DNA from: Proteobacteria bacterium ST_bin11
GTDB lineage: Bacteria > Pseudomonadota > Gammaproteobacteria > Methylococcales > Methylomonadaceae
NCBI GenBank assembly: GCA_002083615.1
Contig: MSXO01000017.1
Span: 25,304 to 89,303 of the forward strand
DNA length: 64,000 bases
Direction of reading: 5' to 3'
Of this stretch, positions 9,732 to 18,407 are shown in pieces (position 1 is the stretch's first letter; each line of letters opens with the position of its first letter). Both the position numbers and the translations under genes were made by a program. The notes beneath the pieces are model-generated. The model was not told where the DNA came from and did not search any database. It saw only the letters and a program-made list of their open reading frames with translations.

Positions 9732-10214
9732 TCAATGGCCGGAATGTTCAGGCGGCGTGTCCGTAACACTGGTTCTCCGCAGAATATAGCGATCTGCAAG
9801 TTTGCCGGCGACCCTATTCCCATTACTATCCAACTGAATCAGCGCATCTTTTTCAACCAGATATTGCTGCGAAGTTGAACCAGTCTTTGGCGTCAAAACC
9901 AGGATATTGGCCTTCTCGCCTGGCGCGAACTTGCCTTTTTCCACAAATTCTCTTTCCGACTTACCAAGAAATTGAGTCATCAGCAAATAACTGCCACTTT
10001 TGTTTAGAGCCAGCGTCGTTTTGACGCCGATGCAGTCGGCACAAGGGGTCAGGCCGTTATAAATCCCAGGCCAATCCTGGCTCTTATGCTCGTGATGAGC
10101 ATCTTTATGGTCCGCCCCCGCCGTTTCAGCAAATACCGGATTAAGCGCCGAAGATGCGGCCATCACGACAAAAAGGACCAGACGTGTTTTTAACTTTGAT
10201 TTAGATGTTTGCAT
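9732..10214 (-). CDS. NlpE-like periplasmic copper/stress protein
   Basis: 160 residues. A signal peptide (cleavage likely after VFAETA) is followed by a His/Asp-rich linker (ADHKDAHHEHKSQDW) that could bind metal. Next is an NlpE N-terminal domain: GIYNGLTPCADCIGV contains the CxxC of the family, and TTLALNKSGSYLLMTQFLG matches its beta-barrel strands. NlpE proteins sense copper and surface stress. There is no lipobox here, unlike E. coli NlpE, so this version should be soluble in the periplasm. It is a single-gene unit. Confidence 0.82.
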   Translation of the reverse strand: MQTSKSKLKTRLVLFVVMAASSALNPVFAETAGADHKDAHHEHKSQDWPGIYNGLTPCADCIGVKTTLALNKSGSYLLMTQFLGKSEREFVEKGKFAPGEKANILVLTPKTGSTSQQYLVEKDALIQLDSNGNRVAGKLADRYILRRTSVTDTPPEHSGH

Positions 10215-10512
10215 ATTTGCTCCTGGGCAAACCGTCGCTAATAATAATTATTAATTGGATACAACGCTGGAAATCCTTTATTCGCTGGAGTTCTTGCGCG
10301 TAGCACGGCTAGGAAAATCGGCCTGTCAACAACATCAACCACCAATACGAGCCTATTTACCGATTCTTGCTCAACTGATCGATTAGGCGCACCATTGATT
10401 TATAACGCCTCGCTCACAAGCACACGCAATCCCAACGGCATATTGTGGCATAGCTGCACAGGATTGACCGTTTTCATGTCTACGCTGCCAGTAATCAGGA
10501 CTCCCAATTTTT
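10215..10512. other. 298-base intergenic stretch
   Basis: Nothing recognised apart from the probable promoter of the NlpE-like gene at the left end. No strong inverted repeat was seen. Confidence 0.4.
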
Positions 10513-10845
10513 TTAAAACGGAAACACCGATAGATTTAAACCAATCATTGCCATGTTAAGCACAAACCCATAGTTAGCCATCGTTTTTCGTAGTCTCGAC
10601 TTGACCATCGCGACAGACGCCAATCCTAGGCCAACGACATCCAGCAAGATGAAGACCGCAATCAAGAAGCGCAAGCCTTCGCTGCTCGATGCACCTTCTG
10701 TCGCGGCGTAGATTGGAAATAACACGAATAACCAAATAACGAAGTTACAAGCTGCCAACAATAAAGCCGCATTCGAAAACCCCACTAATCGATACTTTAC
10801 TTGTCGCGGACGGTCTTGTTCAAATTCATCGATGGGCTGATTCAT
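10513..10845 (-). CDS. Small membrane protein, unknown function
   Basis: 110 residues with a charged N-terminus (MNQPIDEFEQDRPRQ) and three hydrophobic segments (~22-48, ~58-80, ~90-108). It could be a DUF-type three-helix inner-membrane protein. No close family recognised and no operon partner. The N-in hydrophilic leader and codon pattern support it as a real gene. Confidence 0.6.
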   Translation of the reverse strand: MNQPIDEFEQDRPRQVKYRLVGFSNAALLLAACNFVIWLFVLFPIYAATEGASSSEGLRFLIAVFILLDVVGLGLASVAMVKSRLRKTMANYGFVLNMAMIGLNLSVFPF

Positions 10846-11303
10846 AGTGTTTATCGCTAATTGGTGATTCGGCAGGGACTCTTGCGGGCACGTTTTGGAG
10901 TTTTCATGCGCGCGCGTCCTTGTGTTTATTATAAGGGGCTAACATTGGTTACACCGCGATAGTGCCATGCCAACGCCATCACTGCCAGTTATTTCGGTTT
11001 TGTGACAACACAACATAGCTTTCAGCCGACACCGCCTTACAAAACATATCTAAAAGTCTTAGCCGACTAAGCTTTACCTTCCGACCGATAAATGCCGCGA
11101 ACACTCTTGGCGCGCATGCGCACAAACCGCCATAACACAATTGGTGTCATTGATTTAGCGCTATCGATAAGCCGGGCGCTAAGGGTATGATTACCCCAGC
11201 AATCAGATGGTAAAGTCATTAATAAGAATGACTAAGCCCGTGCTGTTCATGACGTTGGTTGCCAACATAATTCCTATAAAAACGCATACAAGTAAGGAAG
11301 ACT
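10846..11303. other. 458-base regulatory interval upstream of the oxidase cluster
   Basis: No gene is seen. The interval must contain the promoters of the leftward membrane-protein gene and the rightward oxidase cluster. The only clear structure is the inverted repeat at 11214-11233. Confidence 0.5.
11214..11233. promoter_or_regulatory. Perfect 7-6-7 inverted repeat upstream of the oxidase genes
   Basis: AGTCATT (11214-11220) and AATGACT (11227-11233) are perfect complements around AATAAG. It lies about 70 bases before the first start codon of the oxidase cluster, a plausible operator position. The regulator is unknown. Confidence 0.45.
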
Positions 11304-11456
11304 ATGAACAATCTCTCTGAAGAAGAACGTAAAGAAATTCTGCAAAGTGCCCCGATTGGCACCTGGGCATTAATGCTGATCGTCAGCGGCGGCATGGTGA
11401 TAGCTTGGCTACTAATGTATTACGGGGTGTTTTTACCTCGTGGTCATATCGGTTAG
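11304..11456 (+). CDS. 50-residue single-helix membrane peptide, likely oxidase small subunit (IIa-like)
   Basis: This ORF of 50 codons has an upstream AAGGAAG ribosome site (11294-11300) and ends 8 bases before the subunit II start. It encodes a charged amphipathic N-terminus (NNLSEEERKEIL) and one membrane helix (~21-45). B-type (ba3) oxidases have a one-helix subunit IIa, encoded ahead of subunits II and I, with the same layout. Assignment rests on size, topology and position. Confidence 0.75.
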   Translation: MNNLSEEERKEILQSAPIGTWALMLIVSGGMVIAWLLMYYGVFLPRGHIG

Positions 11457-11464
11457 GGGGCCTA

Positions 11465-11989
11465 ATGCATATACATCAACTCGAAAAACAATGGGCGGCC
11501 ATTGCCCTAATGATCGCCGGACTGTTTGTGGTAGTCATTTTATCGTCCGCTTTATTCCACGGCATTCACGCTCCGAGTAATGTTGAAGCCATCGATTCGG
11601 CCAAGTTGCATCTATCAGTAGAATTTGCCGAAGATAAACTCGGTGTGCAAGAACATTCCGACGGCAGCATCACTGTCCGCATGGTGGCCGGTCGTTATGG
11701 GTTTTACCCTAAAGACCTGGTTTTACCCGCAGAAACCAACATTACCTTCCGCTGGGTCAGCCTTGACGTGATTCATGGCGTGCATATCCCGATGACCAAT
11801 ATGAGCACGATGATCGTGCCCGGCTACGTCGCGCAAGTCAAAACCCTGTTACACCATACTGGCGACTATCCGCTGCTGTGCAACGAATATTGCGGCATGG
11901 GCCACGCGCACATGTGGAGCAATATTAAGGTAGTCGGCAAAGCGCAGTGGGAAGCGCTCAACAAACAAGGGGGAGTAAATCATGGATAA
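11465..11989 (+). CDS. Cytochrome c oxidase subunit II (CuA), B-type
   Basis: 174 residues from the ATG at 11465; an in-frame upstream ATG at 11405 lies inside the preceding small gene and is rejected. One N-terminal membrane helix (~10-32) anchors a periplasmic cupredoxin domain. The CuA ligands are all visible: His104 (VIHGVHIP), Cys139 and Cys143 with the intervening Glu141 (LLCNEYCGMGH), His147 and Met150. Subunit II takes electrons from a c-type cytochrome and passes them to subunit I. It overlaps the subunit I start by 8 bases, indicating translational coupling. Confidence 0.92.
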   Translation: MHIHQLEKQWAAIALMIAGLFVVVILSSALFHGIHAPSNVEAIDSAKLHLSVEFAEDKLGVQEHSDGSITVRMVAGRYGFYPKDLVLPAETNITFRWVSLDVIHGVHIPMTNMSTMIVPGYVAQVKTLLHHTGDYPLLCNEYCGMGHAHMWSNIKVVGKAQWEALNKQGGVNHG

Positions 11990-13601
11990 CACAGCGGAAA
12001 AAAAGCTGGCGCTGACCCATTTCTGGGTGGCATTTGGCGCGTTCGCGCTGGCCTGTGTAATGGGCGGCTATCAAGTTATTGAACGTAGCGGCTTTTTCAA
12101 AATTCTGGAATCGCGGGAAGTGTATTACGCATCGGTCAGTACTCACGGTGTGTTGATGGGCTTTGTGCTGACTACCTTCTTTATCATGGGTTTTGGCTAT
12201 TACGTAGCCACCAGCAGCTTGAAATTGCCGGTCTGGAATAAAACCTTTGCCTGGACCGGCTTCGGTGTAGCTTTAACGGGTGTAGTACTCGCAGCCTTAC
12301 CGCTGTTGGGTGGCGCAGCCTCGGTTATGTTTACCTTTTACCCGCCCTTACAAGCGCATCCTTTGTTTTACATAGGGGCAACCTTACTGGTGGTCGGCTC
12401 CTGGTTTTGGGCCGTGACGATGATCGTCATGTACATGCAGTGGAAAAAAGCAAATCCTGGTAAGCCCGTGCCGCTAGCAATGTTTGCCACCACTGCCAAC
12501 GCAATATTATGGCTATGGACCAGCGCAGGGGTAGCGGCTGAGGTATTGTTCCAATTGATTCCTTGGGCTCTGGGGTTTATTGATACCATAGACCCCGGTC
12601 TGGCGCGGACGCTCTTCGCCTGGACCCTGCACCCCATCGTATATTTCTGGTTGATTCCTACTTACACCGCTTTTTATACCTTGGTTCCAAAGCAGGCTGG
12701 CGGCTATTTGTTCAGCGACATTATGGCCCGCGCTGCCTTTATTCTGCTGGTGGTCTTCAGCCTCCCGATCGGTTTCCATCATTTGTACATGGACCCGGAA
12801 CAAAATCACGGCTGGAAGATTTTGCATGCCATTGGTACTTTCGTGGTGACCTTACCGACCTTTGTTACCGGCTTTACGGTTATCGCCTCGCTGGAAATTG
12901 CCGGTCGGTTGCGCGGGGGTAAAGGCCTGTTTGGCTGGATAGCCGCCCTACCTTGGCACAATCCGATGGTACTGGCGATTATCCTGGGCTTGTTGATGCT
13001 GATTTTTGGCGGCTTCGGCGGCTTGGTCAACGCCAGCTACGCGATGAATGCCATGGTGCATAACACCGCATGGATTTCCGGTCACTTTCACCTGATCTTC
13101 GGTGGCACGACCATCATCATGTATTTCGGCATAGCCTATTACTTCTGGCCGGTTTTGACCGGCAAGCCCTTATTTAGCAATTCATTGGCTACCACTCAAT
13201 TATGGACCTGGTTCGTCGGCATGGTCATCATGACCACGCCTTGGCACATCTTGGGCTTATTGGGCCAACCAAGACGCATCGACAGCGTCAATTACAATAA
13301 TTTACTGACCTTGTCTTGGGAGCCTTATGAAGTAACCATGATATTCGGCGGCCTGATCCTGATCTTTTCTGCGGGATTGTTGATGTATAACCTCTATAAA
13401 ACTCAAACCGGCACTGAAGTATTCAGCGGTGAAGTCGAATATGCTGAACAGTTCGACAGCCCTGACTACTTGCCCGGCTACCTAAACAGCTTCACCTTAT
13501 GGAACATCGTGATAGGCGTATTCATGCTAATTGCCTTCGGCTATCCGATCCTGCAATTTTTCTTGATGGAAACCTTTGGTTCAGGCAGATGGGGGGTCTG
13601 A
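11982..13601 (+). CDS. Heme-copper oxidase subunit I, B-family (ba3-like)
   Basis: 539 residues, about 13 membrane helices. Likely metal ligands are His55 (STHGVLMGF) and His370 for the low-spin heme; His217 with cross-linking-type Tyr221 (LHPIVY), His266 and His267 (FHHLYMDP) for CuB; and His368 (SGHFHLIFGG) for the high-spin heme. The intact HPxxY and HH motifs indicate an oxygen reductase rather than a nitric oxide reductase. With a CuA subunit II and no subunit III gene, the set fits the B family, which favours high oxygen affinity. That makes it plausible for respiratory protection of nitrogenase, but this is inference. Confidence 0.9.
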   Translation: MDNTAEKKLALTHFWVAFGAFALACVMGGYQVIERSGFFKILESREVYYASVSTHGVLMGFVLTTFFIMGFGYYVATSSLKLPVWNKTFAWTGFGVALTGVVLAALPLLGGAASVMFTFYPPLQAHPLFYIGATLLVVGSWFWAVTMIVMYMQWKKANPGKPVPLAMFATTANAILWLWTSAGVAAEVLFQLIPWALGFIDTIDPGLARTLFAWTLHPIVYFWLIPTYTAFYTLVPKQAGGYLFSDIMARAAFILLVVFSLPIGFHHLYMDPEQNHGWKILHAIGTFVVTLPTFVTGFTVIASLEIAGRLRGGKGLFGWIAALPWHNPMVLAIILGLLMLIFGGFGGLVNASYAMNAMVHNTAWISGHFHLIFGGTTIIMYFGIAYYFWPVLTGKPLFSNSLATTQLWTWFVGMVIMTTPWHILGLLGQPRRIDSVNYNNLLTLSWEPYEVTMIFGGLILIFSAGLLMYNLYKTQTGTEVFSGEVEYAEQFDSPDYLPGYLNSFTLWNIVIGVFMLIAFGYPILQFFLMETFGSGRWGV

Positions 13602-13603
13602 TC

Positions 13604-14254
13604 ATGAAAAAACTCATTTTAAGCGCAGCATTATTGTTGCCAAGCACCGCGGCGTTTGCGCAGCCGTCTTCACAAGTCGCCTGGACCGCCGATCAGTTAA
13701 ATTTTGTGAAAGCCGGCAACCCGCAAAAAGGCGAAGCACTGGCCAAGACTTGCAACGCCTGTCACGGCGAAAAAGGCATCAGTACCTCGGCGGCTTTCCC
13801 GTCACTGGCCGGGCAATTGCCAACTTATTTATATAAGCAATTGCAGGACTACGCTGACGGTAGCCGGGATAACGCCATGATGTCGGGTTTGGCTAAAACG
13901 CTCAGCAAACAAGACGCTGCCGATTTAGCGGTATGGTTCGGCTCGCAAACGCCAGCATTCCAGTCAGTAACAGCAATGGTCTACGAAAAAGCCGAAACGC
14001 TGGTTAAAACCGGTAGTAGCGAGCGGGTGATGCCGCCTTGCGAAGTGTGTCACGGCAGCAACGGCAAGGGCCAAGTGGTCGACATTCCGGCCCTATCTGG
14101 CCAGAATGCGGACTACATATCGACTACACTGCAGGCGTTTAAGAACGGCACGCGTCGAAACGACATCTACAGCAGGATGCGTATCATTGCCCAAACTTTG
14201 TCTGACGAAGAAATCAGCGAACTGGGTTATTACTACCAAAATATCAAAAAATAG
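13604..14254 (+). CDS. Di-heme cytochrome c (c4-type)
   Basis: 216 residues from the ATG at 13604, which starts a signal peptide (MKKLILSAALLLPSTAAFA). Two CxxCH sites, CNACHG and CEVCHG, sit in two similar halves, the pattern of cytochrome c4. It is periplasmic and is the natural electron donor to the CuA subunit encoded just upstream (2 bases after the subunit I stop). Confidence 0.9.
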   Translation: MKKLILSAALLLPSTAAFAQPSSQVAWTADQLNFVKAGNPQKGEALAKTCNACHGEKGISTSAAFPSLAGQLPTYLYKQLQDYADGSRDNAMMSGLAKTLSKQDAADLAVWFGSQTPAFQSVTAMVYEKAETLVKTGSSERVMPPCEVCHGSNGKGQVVDIPALSGQNADYISTTLQAFKNGTRRNDIYSRMRIIAQTLSDEEISELGYYYQNIKK

Positions 14255-14268
14255 TAATATGTTTCTCA

Positions 14269-14292
14269 CGGGAGGCAGGGCTTTGCCTCCCG
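14269..14292 (+). terminator. Perfect 9-bp hairpin after the cytochrome c gene
   Basis: CGGGAGGCA (14269-14277) pairs with TGCCTCCCG (14284-14292) around a 6-base loop. The downstream sequence is only mildly T-rich, so it may attenuate rather than stop transcription into the next gene. Confidence 0.5.
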
Positions 14293-14345
14293 CTTAAAAT
14301 CTCTTGCTCGAAGCGATAACATCCCCAACAACCTGGAATTCACCT

Positions 14346-15137
14346 ATGTCTGATCGCAACGAAACACCCGTTAAGTATGCCTATAAGGGCGCGAATCTGA
14401 TCAGCTTCGGCCTCTCGATCAAACTACTGTTTACCGGCTATCTAACAACCATAGCTGCCGGTTATCTAATGGCACTAATCCAGATCTTATTTACCCACGG
14501 CATGGCCGACGGCAAATTTGGTTTGTCGATGGACGATATAGTTTACAGCTACTATGGTGACCGCTCCGGCTCGGTATTGGAATCCAAGTTAAACGGATCG
14601 ATGAAATACAACGCGCCGGAACAGGAGCGTTTCAAAATCATTCAATGGGTCAGGGATGGGGCCGATGAAGCCCTTTATAGCAAGGACATTAAACCGATTG
14701 TGGATCAATTCTGCATCGGCTGTCATGGCCCAAACGCCGGGTCCCTTCCGGATTTCACCAAATTTGAAACCCTAAAAAAGCTAACCGAATCGAACGAAGG
14801 CGCCACCTTTCAATCGCTGACCCGCCTGTCGCACATCCATTTATTCGGCATCAGTTTTATTTTTATGTTTGTCGGCATCATTTTCAGCTTCAGCACCGGC
14901 GTGCCTTGCAAATACAAATATCCGGCTATCGTAATGCCTTATTTGTTTCTACTCATAGACATCGCTTCTTGGTGGCTAACCAAGCTTAATCCCCACTTCG
15001 CCTTGCTGGTGCTTTTTGCCGGGGCCGGCCTAGGGGTTTCCTTTGCTTTTATGTGGACAGTATCCATGTACCAGATGTGGGTGTTAGGGGGCATTATGAA
15101 ACAATCTGATCGGCGCAATGCCATTTTGCGCGACTAG
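14346..15137 (+). CDS. Membrane protein with one c-type heme site, oxidase-linked
   Basis: 263 residues from the ATG at 14346. There is one N-terminal hydrophobic segment (~25-50) and several C-terminal ones (~165-255), with a soluble loop between them bearing a single heme c site CIGCHG near residue 123. The loop probably lies in the periplasm. I do not know a characterised family. Position at the end of the oxidase cluster suggests an electron-transfer partner, perhaps a quinol- or cytochrome-linked donor. A strong hairpin follows. Confidence 0.72.
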   Translation: MSDRNETPVKYAYKGANLISFGLSIKLLFTGYLTTIAAGYLMALIQILFTHGMADGKFGLSMDDIVYSYYGDRSGSVLESKLNGSMKYNAPEQERFKIIQWVRDGADEALYSKDIKPIVDQFCIGCHGPNAGSLPDFTKFETLKKLTESNEGATFQSLTRLSHIHLFGISFIFMFVGIIFSFSTGVPCKYKYPAIVMPYLFLLIDIASWWLTKLNPHFALLVLFAGAGLGVSFAFMWTVSMYQMWVLGGIMKQSDRRNAILRD

Positions 15138-15150
15138 CCGATGAGTTGAC

Positions 15151-15182
15151 CTGGCGCCTGCTATTACAACTAGCGGCGCCAG
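15151..15182. terminator. Strong nested hairpin between convergent genes
   Basis: CTGGCGCC (15151-15158) pairs with GGCGCCAG (15175-15182), and inside it GCTA pairs with TAGC. It lies between the oxidase cluster and the convergent HDOD gene, the expected place for a two-way terminator. Confidence 0.6.
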
Positions 15183-15218
15183 CGCCGCCCCAGGAAGGTA
15201 TTGAAGCTGCTGCGTCAC

Positions 15219-16148
15219 TTAATCCGTAAGTTGCTCTGCCGTAGCCTGAATTTTGGCTAAATCGTCATTCTGGCTGTCGAGTATGTCCAAACAAACCGTC
15301 TGATCCAACCCGAGTAGCTCCGGCACTTCTTCTGGACAAATCTGATTAGCTGCGTCGCCGATACCCAAGCGCCCCAACAGACAATCGCAGTAAAACGTCA
15401 ACAAATTTAGTTGATGATTCTCGCCGCGATAATAGGGATTGTGATGGTGATAAACAATATCGGTGATCATGCGCGGCATTGACCACACATTCATTAGCCA
15501 AGCGCCGACTTCGGCATGATTGAGGCCGAATGCGAAGTTTTCCAGATTAAAAATCGCCAGACTGGGATTGGCTACGATCAGGCCGCTCAAGTAGCTAAAT
15601 TCGTCTGGAAAACGATGCCCCAATAACGGGAAACCGATGTTATGCATAAGTCCGGACAAAAATAAAGCCTGCGGCTCAGGCCGCGCGGTGGCGGGCATGG
15701 CGGCGGCCAACTGCGCCATCAAGCGGGTACTAGCCAGGGCGTGCGTCCAAAACATCCGAGTGCCTATCTGCCCTTCCTTGGGAGATTTCAGCGGTGCCAA
15801 TACCGCCAAACCCAAAGCCAAATCCAGGACAAAATCAAACCCCAAAACGCGGGTAATCGCGTCATGCACCGTCGTGATTTGGCCCCGATAACCGTATAGC
15901 GCGGAGCTGGCCCAGCGAGTAATTTGCGCGGTCAGTAAGGGGTCTAGCTCAATGATGTCAGCTAATTTACGCGCATCTGCACTGGGATCGGCTATCAGAT
16001 TCAAGATACGCAAGGCACTGCCCGGCAAGGGCGGCAAGGCTTTGATCTGGGCGATGGTTTCGCGCATATCACGTGGCGGGGTTAAACCATTGCGTTGCTG
16101 GCTGCCAATATTGTCCAGTGTCCAGTTAATCAGGTTGGATTCCATCAT
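15219..16148 (-). CDS. HDOD-domain signalling protein
   Basis: 309 residues. Residues ~30-240 match an HDOD domain: LPPLPGSALRILNLIADP is the typical entry, followed by LADIIELDPLLTAQITRWASS and LFLSGLMHNIGFPLLGHRFP. HDOD proteins are helical, HD-related but usually non-catalytic regulators in signal pathways. The gene starts 11 bases after the stop of the sigma-54 activator on the same strand, so the two are likely one operon and may work together. Confidence 0.88.
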   Translation of the reverse strand: MMESNLINWTLDNIGSQQRNGLTPPRDMRETIAQIKALPPLPGSALRILNLIADPSADARKLADIIELDPLLTAQITRWASSALYGYRGQITTVHDAITRVLGFDFVLDLALGLAVLAPLKSPKEGQIGTRMFWTHALASTRLMAQLAAAMPATARPEPQALFLSGLMHNIGFPLLGHRFPDEFSYLSGLIVANPSLAIFNLENFAFGLNHAEVGAWLMNVWSMPRMITDIVYHHHNPYYRGENHQLNLLTFYCDCLLGRLGIGDAANQICPEEVPELLGLDQTVCLDILDSQNDDLAKIQATAEQLTD

Positions 16149-16159
16149 TGCTCCGCCGC

Positions 16160-17464
16160 TTAATTCAGATTCAATCGGTTAAGTTTACGGTACAGCGTGC
16201 GTTCGCTGATATTCATTTCCGCAGCTATCAATTTGCGATTGCCCTGATACTTGCTGATCAAGCTATTAATAAACTCCGCCTCGAACTGCGCCATACTGTT
16301 GACTGGCAAGGGATGCGCATCACTGCTTGGTTCGCTGGCGGGGGCAGCTTCGACACTGCCTTGGCGCTGCATAAAATAAATGTCAGCTTCCTGAATGGTT
16401 TTATCCTTACACAGCCCTGACGCTAATTGCATACAGTTTCTCAGCTCACGAATATTGCCGGGCCAGGCGTATTGGATAAGCTTAATCAAGGCTGATTGGG
16501 TAATCGTGTAAGCATTGTCGGCGTCAATATTCAACAAGGCCAAAAAATGGTCTATCAACAGCGGCAAATCCTGTCGACGCTGCCGCAATGGCGGCACTTC
16601 GACCGGAAATACCGACAGCCGGTAAAACAAATCTTCGCGAAATCGACCGGCTTTGACCATGTCCGCCAAATTCCTATGCGTGGCGCATACTAATCTGACA
16701 TTGGCTTTTTGCATCGTCGTGCCGCCTACCCGCCGAAATTGACCGCTCTCGAGGGCCCGCAACAGCTTGGGCTGCTGCGACAACGGTAAATCGCCGATCT
16801 CATCGAAGAACAAGGTGCCATTATTAGCTAATTCGAACAAGCCTTTTTTTGTGGCCGTCGCGCCGGTGAACGCACCCTTTTCATGACCGAACAATTCGCT
16901 TTCAAATAACTCTTCCCCAAGAATTGTACAATCGACAATCACAAAATCGCCCTCTGCCTGGCGGGAATGCCGATGCACAAACTCGGCCGCTAGCTCCTTA
17001 CCAGTGCCGGTTTCACCAAGCAATAATACCGGAGCTTGGGTGTCGGCGGCCTGATGTAGTCGGGTTTTATACTGGGTAAATGCTGCTGACTTACCGATCA
17101 TGGCCGGTGCCTCACCGCCCTTAGCCGCAGACTTTTTTAACACGGTTAGTGTTTCACCCAAGTATAAAGTGGCATCGGCATCCAACAACGGAAAACCGCG
17201 CGCACTGAGTAAGCGCTGAGAGCTAGCATCTGTATTATCGGCAAAGATACCGGCATACGCTTCAAGGGTCTGAAACAAGCGCTGATGACGGCAATTACTG
17301 TTGTCCTGACAACAAGGTTGACCCACCAAATTCTGTCGCATTACGTCAAAACTCTGCTCCCATGCGCGGTTTACCGCAACGATACGTAAGTCGGCACCTA
17401 TGATGATCAGTGGCAGATCATGAGTTTCCAGCAAGGATTCCAGCGTAAAAGCACTTTGCGGCAT
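16160..17464 (-). CDS. Sigma-54-dependent transcriptional activator (PAS-AAA-Fis)
   Basis: 434 residues. The N-terminal ~120 residues look like a PAS-type sensor (LIIIGADLRIVAVNRAWEQSF) with a Cys cluster (QPCCQDNSNC) that might bind a metal or respond to redox. The AAA+ domain (~125-350) has Walker A GETGTGKE, the sigma-54 loop GAFTGA, and Walker B GTLFFDEIGD. A Fis-type helix-turn-helix (NRKLIAAEMNISERTLYRKL) ends the protein. It should drive -24/-12 promoters; a candidate site lies upstream of the divergent secreted-protein gene. Confidence 0.92.
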   Translation of the reverse strand: MPQSAFTLESLLETHDLPLIIIGADLRIVAVNRAWEQSFDVMRQNLVGQPCCQDNSNCRHQRLFQTLEAYAGIFADNTDASSQRLLSARGFPLLDADATLYLGETLTVLKKSAAKGGEAPAMIGKSAAFTQYKTRLHQAADTQAPVLLLGETGTGKELAAEFVHRHSRQAEGDFVIVDCTILGEELFESELFGHEKGAFTGATATKKGLFELANNGTLFFDEIGDLPLSQQPKLLRALESGQFRRVGGTTMQKANVRLVCATHRNLADMVKAGRFREDLFYRLSVFPVEVPPLRQRRQDLPLLIDHFLALLNIDADNAYTITQSALIKLIQYAWPGNIRELRNCMQLASGLCKDKTIQEADIYFMQRQGSVEAAPASEPSSDAHPLPVNSMAQFEAEFINSLISKYQGNRKLIAAEMNISERTLYRKLNRLNLN

Positions 17465-17612
17465 AAATTCCTATCAATATTTTCGGAGTTTGAAACGTCC
17501 GCTGACAGACTCGGCGAGGTTCTATGCCAATATCGTCATGACTATCGCCAATATTTGTCAGCGCTTAAAAGCCATTTTAACCAGAATCGGCGCGAATCAA
17601 GGCCTACAGCAC

Positions 17613-17630
17613 TTGGCATCAATCTTGTTA
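17613..17630 (+). promoter_or_regulatory. Candidate sigma-54 (-24/-12) promoter
   Basis: TTGGCAT then five bases then TTGTT, with GG at 17615 and GT at 17627 spaced exactly as in the consensus; the -12 GC is changed to GT, so it is weaker than the nif promoters. It is 42 bases before the secreted-protein start, next to a sigma-54 activator gene. Confidence 0.4.
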
Positions 17631-17669
17631 AAACGTTAAGGATAACGCATTCATCAGCAAGGAATACCC

Positions 17670-18407
17670 ATGAAAGTCCGACACCTAGCGATACTCATGA
17701 GCATTTGTTTTAGCCTTAACACAAATGCGGCTAACATAACTATAGACGCTGATCTGGCAGACTTGCGTCTCCACCCCACTCTAGCACCGCGTTTACGATA
17801 TTTGCTCAAAGGTCAAGCTGGCTTTGGCGCGCATTTACTTCCGGGCTTCGACGGTCAAGCGGATGCTGGAGCGCTCTACGAAACAGACTCGACGAATTCG
17901 TATTTCGCCGGAATTTCTCCAGGCACCTTAAAGGAGGGGGCCCATCATAGACATAGCCGTGGCGTTTTTGAACTCGATTTCGGTGGTAATGGGGCGCTTG
18001 AATGGGGCATGCGAACAATAGCTAACCAAGCAGGCAGTGTCTTCGGGGTCAGTGTTTGGGAACAGGGACTTTGCGATACTAGCGACAACCCGTTCAGGAA
18101 CAGGGGAGGTTTTACCCATAACGACAACGGTGTTAGCAAAGGATCGAGGCCATTGAAGGCTTTTAGCGGATTTGCAAGAGACAATGATCAACATTGGCCG
18201 ATGAATTATCCCCACAATGCCGCGACCCGTGGTCCCAACTCAGGTAATGCGCCGGCGCCCGATCCCGCAATATTGCTATCCGCCGGACTGCTGGGTTTGC
18301 TAGTAATGCAACGGAACAATCAACTGTTTGCCGAGGTTCGGCTTATTCAACCTTGCCGCCAGACGCTGATCGGTCGCTCCAACAACAACGTTAGGCTAGT
18401 AAGATAA
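17670..18407 (+). CDS. Secreted protein of unknown function with PEP-CTERM-like hydrophobic tail region
   Basis: 245 residues starting with a signal peptide (MKVRHLAILMSICFSLNTNA). The mature part is Gly/Asn-rich. Near residues ~201-218 the stretch APDPAILLSAGLLGLLVMQR resembles a degenerate PEP-CTERM sorting signal (Pro-x-Pro, hydrophobic helix, Arg), but about 30 more residues follow, which is unusual. This could mean a frameshift or decay of the C-terminus, or simply a different protein. Codon use is ordinary. Treat function as unknown; the gene itself is fairly likely because of the leader and upstream promoter-like site. Confidence 0.55.
   Translation: MKVRHLAILMSICFSLNTNAANITIDADLADLRLHPTLAPRLRYLLKGQAGFGAHLLPGFDGQADAGALYETDSTNSYFAGISPGTLKEGAHHRHSRGVFELDFGGNGALEWGMRTIANQAGSVFGVSVWEQGLCDTSDNPFRNRGGFTHNDNGVSKGSRPLKAFSGFARDNDQHWPMNYPHNAATRGPNSGNAPAPDPAILLSAGLLGLLVMQRNNQLFAEVRLIQPCRQTLIGRSNNNVRLVR

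Noticed and set aside
12513..12827. Antisense frames across oxidase subunit I
   Set aside because: Shadows of a well-supported gene on the plus strand.
11982..13601. Nitric oxide reductase as the identity of the heme-copper subunit
   Set aside because: HPIVY with the cross-link Tyr and a CuA subunit II argue for oxygen reduction; NOR lacks both.
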